Part shown: positions 1-5,492 of the stretch, piece by piece
How positions within the stretch are numbered: position 1 is the first letter of the stretch
Layout: each line of letters opens with the position of its first letter
Source: Pseudomonadota bacterium
GTDB taxonomy: Bacteria > Pseudomonadota > Gammaproteobacteria > Burkholderiales > Burkholderiaceae_C
DNA length: 5,492 nt
Reading direction: 5' to 3'
Assembly (NCBI GenBank): GCA_030918015.1
Contig: JAUPTP010000194.1
Location: 1 to 5,492, forward strand
Notes under the pieces: model-generated
What the model was told of the DNA's origin: nothing
What the model saw: the letters and a program-made list of their open reading frames with translations, nothing else
Database searches by the model: none
Made by a program: the position numbers and the translations under genes

Positions 1-519
<519 letters not shown>

Positions 520-556
520 GATCGGGAATCCGGTGAAAACAGGAAGATCTTGCAGA

Positions 557-1237
557 TCACTCGCCGCGGTCGGCGTCGGCACGGCGTGCGTCGGCCTCGC
601 GGACGGCTTCGCAGAACCGGCGCATCAGATCGGCGTCCTTCAGACCCTTGCCGACCTCGACACCGGAACTCACGTCAACGGCCCAGGGCCGCACGCGAAG
701 CACGCCATCGATCACGTTGGCAGGATTCAACCCACCAGACAAAACGACCGGACGGGGCACGCCGGACGGGATGAGAGACCAATCGAAGACCTTTCCGCCC
801 CCGCCGTACCCTTCGACATGCGCGTCGAGCAGAATGGCCTGGGCACTGGCGTAAGACTGTGCAAAGTCTAACAAATCAAAGCCCGGCGTCATCCGTGCTG
901 CCCGCATGTAGGGGCGCCGGGCGCCGCTGGCGGCCTCGCACTGCGCGGGAGTTTCATCTCCGTGGAACTGCAGCAGCAGATTCGGAAGGGCGGCGCAGGC
1001 GGCGTCGATCTCGGCCGGCGCCGCATTGACGAACAGCCCCACTGGCATGACGAAGGGCGGCAGGCGCCGGGCCAGCTCGGTCGCCCGGGCCAGACTCACA
1101 TGGCGGGCGCTGCCCGACCACAGGACGAAGCCGATCGCGTCGGCGCCGGCCTCGACGGCGGCGTCGACATCGGCTTCGCGGGTCAGGCCGCAGATCTTGA
1201 TGCGCGTGCGCGCGGCGCGTGACGTGATGGCAGGCAT
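557..1237 (-). CDS. trpF: N-(5'-phosphoribosyl)anthranilate isomerase
   Basis: TrpF catalyses the Amadori rearrangement of phosphoribosylanthranilate to CdRP, the third step from chorismate to tryptophan, in the cytoplasm. Seen: 226 codons, normal for a stand-alone TrpF (beta/alpha-barrel). Near the N-terminus RIKICGLTR places the catalytic cysteine at C16. FHGDE lies at 91–95. LLDA gives the catalytic aspartate D138. A glycine-rich phosphate loop GYGGGGK lies at 143–149, followed by VFDW. LSGGLNP at 166–172 and AVDVSSGVE at 186–194 form the other phosphate-binding strand ends. The frame is open for 61 further codons upstream, but family homology begins just after ATG 1237, and the upstream stretch is antisense-like with no better start. 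No Shine–Dalgarno is visible before this ATG: the leader is strongly pyrimidine-rich. It sits 70 nt after truA and 37 nt before trpB. Identification is secure; the start is probable. Confidence 0.96.
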   Translation of the reverse strand: MPAITSRAARTRIKICGLTREADVDAAVEAGADAIGFVLWSGSARHVSLARATELARRLPPFVMPVGLFVNAAPAEIDAACAALPNLLLQFHGDETPAQCEAASGARRPYMRAARMTPGFDLLDFAQSYASAQAILLDAHVEGYGGGGKVFDWSLIPSGVPRPVVLSGGLNPANVIDGVLRVRPWAVDVSSGVEVGKGLKDADLMRRFCEAVREADARRADADRGE

Positions 1238-1307
1238 CGCAGAAGGCAAGGACACAGAGGGAGTGAGAGAACGAGGAGGACGCGCCGGCCGCGGCCGACC
1301 GCGGGTC
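1238..1307 (-). other. truA–trpF gap: GC hairpin followed by a pyrimidine-rich leader
   Basis: On the minus strand CCGCGG-TCGG-CCGCGG (1304–1289) can form a 6-bp GC stem with a 4-nt loop, 3 nt after the truA stop. It is followed by about 43 nt (1280–1238) in which some 36 bases are C or T, running up to the trpF ATG. There is no T-run typical of an intrinsic terminator and no Shine–Dalgarno. Possible roles are a partial Rho-dependent terminator, or a leader read by translational coupling; neither is shown by the sequence. Confidence 0.4.
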
Positions 1308-2120
1308 TCAGGCGGCGGACAGGCCGTCGTCGGCCGCGCCCGGCAGCGCATCGAAGCCGGCGGTGCGCATCGGCAGCCCGAGGTGCGCATCGTAGCGGGG
1401 CCCGAGAAAGTACAGCCCATCGGGGGAGAAGGTCGGCGCGGCGCAATCGCGGCTGCGCGAGGCCAGCACCTCGGCCATCCAGCGGCTGGGCCGGTTGCCG
1501 CTGCCGATGGCGACCATGCAGCCCATGATGTTGCGGATCATGTGATGCAGAAAGGCCACCGCCTCGAAGTCGAAGCGCCAGTAGGCGCCGCAGCGTCGCA
1601 CGCCGATCTCGCGCATCAGCTTGACCGGCGAGGCCGCCTGGCATTCCGAGGAACGGAAGGCCGAGAAATCATGCTCGCCGATCAGGTGCGCCGCGGCCGC
1701 CCGCATGGCGTCGCCGTCGAGCGGACGGAAGGACCAGCCCACCGAGCCGGCATCGATCGACGGCCGCATCGGCGACTCGAGCAGGATGTAGGCGTAGCGG
1801 CGCCCCCGCGCCTGGTTGCGGGCATGGAAGTCGTCCGGCACCGTGCGACACCACTGCACCGCGATGTCGGCGGGCAGGTAGCGGTTGGTGCCACGCAGCC
1901 AGGAGAAGGGCTCGCGCACCCGGTCGGTGTCGAAATGCACGACCTGGTTCAGGCCATGCACCCCGGTGTCGGTGCGACCGGCGCAGACGGTGTGGATCGG
2001 CGCGGCCGCGAACTGCGACAGCGCCGCCTCGAGGTGGTCCTGGACCGTGGCCCCGCCGGGCTGGCTCTGCCAGCCGTGATAGGCGCCCCCCCGGTAGGTG
2101 ACGCCTAGCGCGATGCGCAA
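1308..2120 (-). CDS. truA: tRNA pseudouridine(38-40) synthase
   Basis: TruA isomerises uridines 38, 39 and 40 in the anticodon arm of many tRNAs to pseudouridine. Seen: 270 codons, the same length as the E. coli enzyme. The N-terminus [19 protein letters not shown] is the usual TruA opening. [10 protein letters not shown] at 46–55 holds the catalytic aspartate D51 (D60 in E. coli). RRYAY at 107–111 is the conserved tyrosine strand. HDFSAF lies at 150–155. [11 protein letters not shown] at 190–200 is the strongly conserved C-terminal domain helix, and [17 protein letters not shown] closes the domain. The start codon is TTG at 2120. It is chosen because homology starts exactly there, AGGGG stands 8 nt upstream, and the ATGs nearby (2128, 2149) are in other frames. 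The gene follows fimV by 43 nt with no terminator between, so it is likely read through from fimV. Truncation or damage is not seen. Confidence 0.96.
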   Translation of the reverse strand: MRIALGVTYRGGAYHGWQSQPGGATVQDHLEAALSQFAAAPIHTVCAGRTDTGVHGLNQVVHFDTDRVREPFSWLRGTNRYLPADIAVQWCRTVPDDFHARNQARGRRYAYILLESPMRPSIDAGSVGWSFRPLDGDAMRAAAAHLIGEHDFSAFRSSECQAASPVKLMREIGVRRCGAYWRFDFEAVAFLHHMIRNIMGCMVAIGSGNRPSRWMAEVLASRSRDCAAPTFSPDGLYFLGPRYDAHLGLPMRTAGFDALPGAADDGLSAA

Positions 2121-2128
2121 GACGTCAT

Positions 2129-2133
2129 CCCCT
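2129..2133 (-). promoter_or_regulatory. Ribosome binding site of truA (decides a TTG start)
   Basis: On the minus strand AGGGG stands 8 nt before the TTG at 2120–2118. Together with the match of the TruA family N-terminus to the first codons, it supports the non-ATG start. This site lies in the 43-nt gap behind the fimV stop codon. Confidence 0.65.
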
Positions 2134-2163
2134 GCGGGGTGGAATGCATCAAGCGGCAGACCG

Positions 2164-4899
2164 TCACGCCAGACGATCGAGCATGGTCCGGGCGCGCGCC
2201 TTCAGGTCGGCGTTGTCGGTGCGCTCGACGACATCCTGCAGCATGTCGCGGGCCGACTCCTTGTCACCGAAGTCCAGGAATTCCTTGGCCAGATCGATCT
2301 TGCGGGCCAGCGGATCGCCGTCCTCTTCGGAGCCATCCATCAGCACCGGGTACTCGTCGACGATCGAGTCCATCGCCGGCGACTGCGTCGGATTCAGATC
2401 GAAGTCGAGCGACAGGCCATCGAAATCGACCTTGCCGGTCTGGACCGGCGCCGGAGCGACCGGCTCGGAGATCTCGGGCAGATCATGCAGATCGAAATCG
2501 ATCGTGTGCCCGCCGGAATCCGGGCCGACGTCATGCTGACGGCTGTCGGCGAAGCTCGCATCCGCCGCGCTGACATAGGCACCCGACGTGGACGGCACGC
2601 CATCCATCGGCGCCGGCTGGGAGATGTCCAGATCGACCTCGTCGACGACCGGCGGCGGGGCACTGACGCGCGCCGGCGGGGTCGAGAACGACGGCGCGGG
2701 GGCGTCGACGATCGCATCGAGATCGAGGTCCGGCACGGCCGGACTGCCCGCGCCGAAGCGGGTCGGCGACGGCACGACCGACTGCGGCATCGTGCTGGCC
2801 CCGAGCGGCTCGCGCTGCAGATGCGCCGACGTGCCGGCCCCTGGCTGACCACCGGGCTCGTAGAGCGGGTTTTCCGGATCGATCGAGCGGCCCAGCTCCT
2901 GGGCACGCTGCCAGTCTTCGCCCTGACCGGCGGTCAGCCCGAAGAGCTCGCCGGCCAGCATCTCGTAGCCCTTGGTGTCACGGCGCTTGGCGTAGACCTC
3001 GAGCAGCTTGGTGCGGATGGCCAGGCGCTCGGGGTTGGTGCGCATTGCCTCCTTCAGGATTTCCTCGGCCTGCAGGTCGCGGCCATAGGCCAGGTAGACG
3101 TCGGCCTCGGCGACCGGGTCCACATCGCCCACCTCGTGGATCTGGCTCAGCGAGTAGCTCATGGACGAGGGCGAGCCGGTGGCACCGGCATCCCGGGTGT
3201 CCACGCGCTGGCCGCCACTGGCGCCGAAGAAGGAGTCCGGCTGCATCCGGCTCTCGAGGAAGGAGGTGATGCCCGCCTCGTTCTTGTTGCGGCCGCGCAG
3301 GCGGTAGTAGCCCAGGCCCGCCAGGATCGCCACGATCAGCCCGGCCCCCGGCAGCAGCAAGGGATTTTCGGCCAGGGAATCGAGCAGCGACGGCTCCTCG
3401 ACCGGCCCCGACTCCATCGGCAGCGGCGGACGGGACGCGGCGACCGGGGCACTTGGCGCGACGGCGGCCTCGGACGCAGGCGCCGAGGCCGGCAGCGCCG
3501 ACAGCAGCGGGTCGGAGGCCATCTGCGGCGGTGCGGTCACCGCCGCGATCGCCTCAGAGGCCTTGGCGACGGCGGCCGCAGCCGACGCCGCGGCCGGCGG
3601 CGTCACGGGCACCGCCACGGCAGGAGCACTCGCCGCGGCGCCACCGCCCTGCCCGGAAGGCGCCGGGGAGTTCTGCACCGAGGCCGACGCCGAAGCGGCC
3701 TGAAGTTCGCGCAACCGGTCGAGGTTGTTCTTCAGTTCGCTGGCGCGGTTGGCTGCCTCCTTGGTCGCCAGCTCATTGAGCTTCTTCTCGTCGGCCGCCG
3801 TCGAGGGCGACTTGGCAGTGACGCCCTTGTCGACCTTCAGGACATCCGGTGCCGGCGTGGCCGACCCGCTCTTGACCTCGACGCCGGCACGAACCTCGCC
3901 GCTGGCCCGGCGTGCCGGCTCGGCATCGCGGGTCTGCTCGGGAACGGCCGAGGCCAGACGCTGGCGGTAGGCATTGAAATTGGCGCTCTGGACCTGGATC
4001 AGATGGCGCGCCTGACGCTCGTCGAGGCCGGTGAGCTTGTCCTGCGGCGGCACGGTCAGCACCGCACCCGCCTTCAGGCGGTTCATGTTGTTGCCGGCAA
4101 AGGCCTGGCTGTTGCCCTGGTACAGGCCGACGAGCATCTGGTCGAGCGAGACGCCCGACACCTGCAGCCGGGCCGCGATGCCCGAGAGCGTGTCGCCCGG
4201 GCGCACGGTGTACTGGCCACCTGCACTCTTGTCCGAGGTCTCCGAAGGTGCGGGCACCGCAGGCGGTGCCGCTCGGCGCGCGGCCGGCTTCGAGGCCGCA
4301 TCGGCAGCAGCAGCCGGAGCCTCGGCACGGCGCGGCTCCCCGCGAGGCGCGGGCTCGGCCACGGCCGGAGCCTCGGTGCGGCTCGGACGCACCGGCGGAG
4401 CCACCGGCGCCGGCATCGGCGCGGCAGCCACGGCTGCGGGGGTCGGCGGCGACGCGGGCGACTTGGCCGTGGCCGGCGGATCGAACAGCAGCGTGTACTC
4501 GCGCAGCAGTCGACCGCTCGACCATGACAGCTCGAGGATCACGTCGACGAAGGGCTCCTGGACGGGCCGCTCGCTGGTGACACGCAGGTAAGGCGTGCCA
4601 TCGGCGCGGCGCTGCAGCGTGACCGCGGTCGACGGCAGCACCGGGTTGTAGTCCACGCCCGCGATCCGATAGGCGTCCGGCGGCGCGACCCTCACGCGAA
4701 GGTTGGCCGCTTCGTCCGGCGTCAGACTCGTGACGTCGATGTCGGCACGCAGGGTCTCGCCCAAGGCGGACTGCACGCTCAAACGTCCCAGGCTGAGCGC
4801 CGACGCCGGCGTCATCGTGCCGATGACCGCCATCATGGCCGCGGCCGCTGCAATCTGTTTCAGAGCCAAACGCCCGGTGCGCTTCGTCTCGGTTTTCAA
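2164..4899 (-). CDS. fimV: FimV-type polar hub protein (LysM, one TM helix, TPR-like and FimV C-terminal domain)
   Basis: FimV proteins sit in the inner membrane, bind peptidoglycan through LysM, and help assemble type IV pili and polar complexes. Seen: 911 codons from TTG 4899. Residues 1–34 form a signal peptide (basic [13 protein letters not shown], Ala/Met-rich core, cleavage after ASA). Residues 35–142 are the FimV N-terminal domain ([20 protein letters not shown]). Residues 143–227 are an Ala/Pro linker. LysM lies at 228–284 ([17 protein letters not shown]). A short coiled coil lies near 370–403, followed by a second Ala/Pro linker. The membrane helix is at about 514–533 ([19 protein letters not shown]). 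A TPR-like helical region covers 592–658. An acidic region with DFDL-type repeats covers 724–836. The conserved FimV C-terminal motif covers 862–911 ([20 protein letters not shown]). The start rests on GGGAG 5 nt upstream and a normal signal peptide; an in-frame ATG at 4995 would put 32 atypical residues in front and overlaps the likely promoter. No pil genes are in the window. Family call is secure; exact role is inferred. Confidence 0.93.
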   Translation of the reverse strand: MKTETKRTGRLALKQIAAAAAMMAVIGTMTPASALSLGRLSVQSALGETLRADIDVTSLTPDEAANLRVRVAPPDAYRIAGVDYNPVLPSTAVTLQRRADGTPYLRVTSERPVQEPFVDVILELSWSSGRLLREYTLLFDPPATAKSPASPPTPAAVAAAPMPAPVAPPVRPSRTEAPAVAEPAPRGEPRRAEAPAAAADAASKPAARRAAPPAVPAPSETSDKSAGGQYTVRPGDTLSGIAARLQVSGVSLDQMLVGLYQGNSQAFAGNNMNRLKAGAVLTVPPQDKLTGLDERQARHLIQVQSANFNAYRQRLASAVPEQTRDAEPARRASGEVRAGVEVKSGSATPAPDVLKVDKGVTAKSPSTAADEKKLNELATKEAANRASELKNNLDRLRELQAASASASVQNSPAPSGQGGGAAASAPAVAVPVTPPAAASAAAAVAKASEAIAAVTAPPQMASDPLLSALPASAPASEAAVAPSAPVAASRPPLPMESGPVEEPSLLDSLAENPLLLPGAGLIVAILAGLGYYRLRGRNKNEAGITSFLESRMQPDSFFGASGGQRVDTRDAGATGSPSSMSYSLSQIHEVGDVDPVAEADVYLAYGRDLQAEEILKEAMRTNPERLAIRTKLLEVYAKRRDTKGYEMLAGELFGLTAGQGEDWQRAQELGRSIDPENPLYEPGGQPGAGTSAHLQREPLGASTMPQSVVPSPTRFGAGSPAVPDLDLDAIVDAPAPSFSTPPARVSAPPPVVDEVDLDISQPAPMDGVPSTSGAYVSAADASFADSRQHDVGPDSGGHTIDFDLHDLPEISEPVAPAPVQTGKVDFDGLSLDFDLNPTQSPAMDSIVDEYPVLMDGSEEDGDPLARKIDLAKEFLDFGDKESARDMLQDVVERTDNADLKARARTMLDRLA

Positions 4900-4904
4900 G
4901 GCGT

Positions 4905-4909
4905 CTCCC
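4905..4909 (-). promoter_or_regulatory. Ribosome binding site of fimV (decides a TTG start)
   Basis: On the minus strand GGGAG stands 5 nt before TTG 4899–4897. The codons after it encode a short basic n-region followed by a hydrophobic core and an ASA cleavage site. The upstream in-frame ATG at 4995 has no comparable purine motif in front of it. Confidence 0.6.
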
Positions 4910-4953
4910 AAGCTGCGAACCCCGGATCTGCTCCGTCTTTCGCACCAGTCAGT

Positions 4954-4968
4954 ACGGGCCCGTGCCCG
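4954..4968 (-). repeat. GC-rich palindrome/hairpin in the fimV leader
   Basis: ACGGGCCCGT (4954–4963) is a perfect 10-bp palindrome. In RNA, CGGGC (4955–4959) and GCCCG (4964–4968) can pair around a 4-nt loop. It lies about 55 nt upstream of the TTG start, between the candidate promoter and the ribosome binding site. It could be a leader structure or an operator half-site, but short GC palindromes are common in DNA of this composition. Confidence 0.3.
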
Positions 4969-4985
4969 CTCAAATGTCCGAAAAT

Positions 4986-5014
4986 ACAATAACATCAGGC
5001 ATATACAAAGACAA
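4986..5014 (-). promoter_or_regulatory. Candidate sigma-70-like promoter for fimV
   Basis: Read on the minus strand, TTGTCT (5014–5009) resembles a -35 box (4 of 6 matches to TTGACA). TATTGT (4991–4986) resembles a -10 box (4 of 6 matches to TATAAT), with 17 nt between them. It sits in the only clearly AT-rich patch of the window. Transcription would start near 4979 and leave a leader of about 80 nt. TATTTT (4986–4981) is an alternative -10 box. Inferred from sequence resemblance only. Confidence 0.4.
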
Positions 5015-5035
5015 GCTCATGCACTGCCTGATGTT
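4991..5035. repeat. Perfect 11-bp inverted repeat with 23-bp spacer
   Basis: AACATCAGGCA (4991–5001) and TGCCTGATGTT (5025–5035) are exact reverse complements. The arm centres are 34 bp apart, about three helical turns. The -35 candidate lies in the spacer; one arm lies just upstream of it and the other covers the -35/-10 spacer, which suits a regulator binding site. Alternatively, in minus-strand RNA the arms make an 11-bp stem followed by TATTGTATTTT, which resembles an intrinsic terminator behind asd with an unusually long loop. The repeat itself is certain; the function is open. Confidence 0.7.
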
Positions 5036-5073
5036 CTGAGCATCTCGCACCATCCCCGAGTGCGCAATTGACG

Positions 5074-5113
5074 ATGCGGAGACCCGTTGCCCGTGGGCAA
5101 CGAACATCCGCAC
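5074..5113 (-). terminator. Long hairpin directly behind asd (possible terminator or 3'-end stabiliser)
   Basis: The outer arms TGCGGA/TCCGCA (5075–5080, 5107–5112) and the inner arms CGTTGCCC/GGGCAACG (5085–5092, 5095–5102) are nested with equal 4-nt gaps. In the minus-strand RNA three of the four gap positions form G·U pairs (5103·5084, 5104·5083, 5105·5082), and 5113·5074 adds another, giving a nearly continuous stem with a tetraloop. It begins 10 nt after the asd stop codon. No T-run follows in the asd direction, whereas TTTTT (5115–5119) follows it in the plus direction. It may therefore act as a U-less terminator, as an mRNA 3'-end stabiliser, or as a block to antisense transcription. 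Confidence 0.5.
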
Positions 5114-5123
5114 GTTTTTCGGA

Positions 5124-5492
5124 TCAGGCGTCCAGCAGGATGCGCAGCATGCGGCGCAGCGGCTCGGCCGCACCCCACAGCAGCTGGTCGCCGATCGTGA
5201 AGGCGCCGACATATTCCGGGCCCATCGCCAGCTTGCGGATGCGGCCGACCGGAATGGTCAGCGTGCCGGTCGTGGCCACCGGGGTCAGGTCACGGATGGT
5301 CGCCTCGCGGGTGTTGGGCACCACCTTCACCCACTCGTTGTCGGCGGCGATCATCGCCTCGAGGTCGGCGGTCGGCACATCCTTCTTCAGCTTGAAGGTC
5401 AGGGCCTGCGAGTGGCAGCGCATCGCGCCGATGCGCACGCAGAAGCCGTCCACCGGAATCGGCGCCGAGCCGAAGCCTTCGCCCAGACCCAG
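5124..5492 (-). CDS. asd: Aspartate-semialdehyde dehydrogenase, C-terminal part (cut by window edge)
   Basis: Asd reduces L-aspartyl-4-phosphate to L-aspartate-4-semialdehyde with NADPH, the branch point to lysine/diaminopimelate, threonine and methionine, in the cytoplasm. Seen: the last 122 codons, ending in TGA at 5126–5124; the rest lies to the right of the window. The fragment opens [21 protein letters not shown]20 and H27 of the fragment ([13 protein letters not shown]) match the substrate-binding arginine and catalytic histidine of E. coli Asd (R267 and H274). [34 protein letters not shown] and [20 protein letters not shown] are typical of the gammaproteobacterial/betaproteobacterial Asd type. 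The ATG/GTG codons inside the fragment are not starts. Upstream neighbours in this lineage are usually leu genes, which would lie outside the window. A 224-bp gap separates it from fimV. Confidence 0.97.
   Translation of the reverse strand: MGLGEGFGSAPIPVDGFCVRIGAMRCHSQALTFKLKKDVPTADLEAMIAADNEWVKVVPNTREATIRDLTPVATTGTLTIPVGRIRKLAMGPEYVGAFTIGDQLLWGAAEPLRRMLRILLDA

Noticed and set aside
1238..1420. 61-codon N-terminal extension of trpF
   Set aside because: It would overlap the truA C-terminus and reads as low-complexity Arg/Pro; TrpF homology begins right after ATG 1237.
1026..2108. 360-codon plus-strand open frame opposite truA and trpF
   Set aside because: It crosses two conserved minus-strand genes and their gap, has no family resemblance, and looks like a GC-driven shadow.
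2098..4527. 809-codon open frame on the plus strand opposite fimV
   Set aside because: Its translation is Arg/Gly/Ala-rich low complexity with no recognisable domain, it runs exactly antisense to a well-conserved gene, and codon bias explains it: GC-rich third positions in fimV suppress stop codons in the opposite frame.
4900..4995. ATG start for fimV at 4995
   Set aside because: It has no ribosome binding site, overlaps the candidate -10 box, and puts an atypical 32-residue stretch before an otherwise complete signal peptide. Kept only as an alternative.
4993..5112. Three loosely similar CATC-n-GCA motifs (4993, 5041, 5105) as a repeated regulator site
   Set aside because: Spacings are irregular (48 and 64 bp), similarity is only about seven bases with an indel, and two of the copies are already part of the stronger inverted repeats.

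Overview
The window looks like an ordinary chromosomal segment of a high-GC betaproteobacterium, most likely of the order Burkholderiales (Rubrivivax/Leptothrix/Ideonella-like). This rests on the gene order asd–fimV–truA–trpF–trpB, the strong GC bias at third codon positions, and the wording of the proteins. No search was run, so the placement is by recognition only. All five genes lie on the minus strand, so transcription runs from the right end of the window to the left.

Right to left: 5492–5124 is the C-terminal third of asd (aspartate-semialdehyde dehydrogenase), cut by the window edge. 5123–4900 is the only real intergenic region. It holds a long hairpin just behind asd, an AT-rich patch with a perfect 11-bp inverted repeat and a candidate promoter, and a leader that ends in a ribosome binding site. 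4899–2164 is fimV, a large inner-membrane hub protein with signal peptide, LysM domain, one membrane helix, TPR-like region and C-terminal FimV domain. 2120–1308 is truA (tRNA pseudouridine synthase). 1237–557 is trpF (phosphoribosylanthranilate isomerase). 519–1 is the N-terminal part of trpB (tryptophan synthase beta chain), cut by the left edge.

The gaps fimV–truA (43 nt), truA–trpF (70 nt) and trpF–trpB (37 nt) are short and lack a convincing terminator, so fimV, truA, trpF and trpB are probably cotranscribed at least in part. The products do unrelated jobs: TrpF and TrpB act in tryptophan synthesis, TruA modifies tRNA anticodon arms, FimV organises the cell pole and type IV pili, and Asd feeds lysine/diaminopimelate, threonine and methionine synthesis.

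I see no mobile element, CRISPR array, RNA gene, defence system or other undescribed system. The more interesting signals are non-coding: the dyad at the fimV promoter and the asd-proximal hairpin, whose G·U pairs form only in the asd-sense RNA. Both fimV and truA appear to start at TTG. Long open frames on the plus strand, the largest of 809 codons, are antisense shadows of the high-GC genes.
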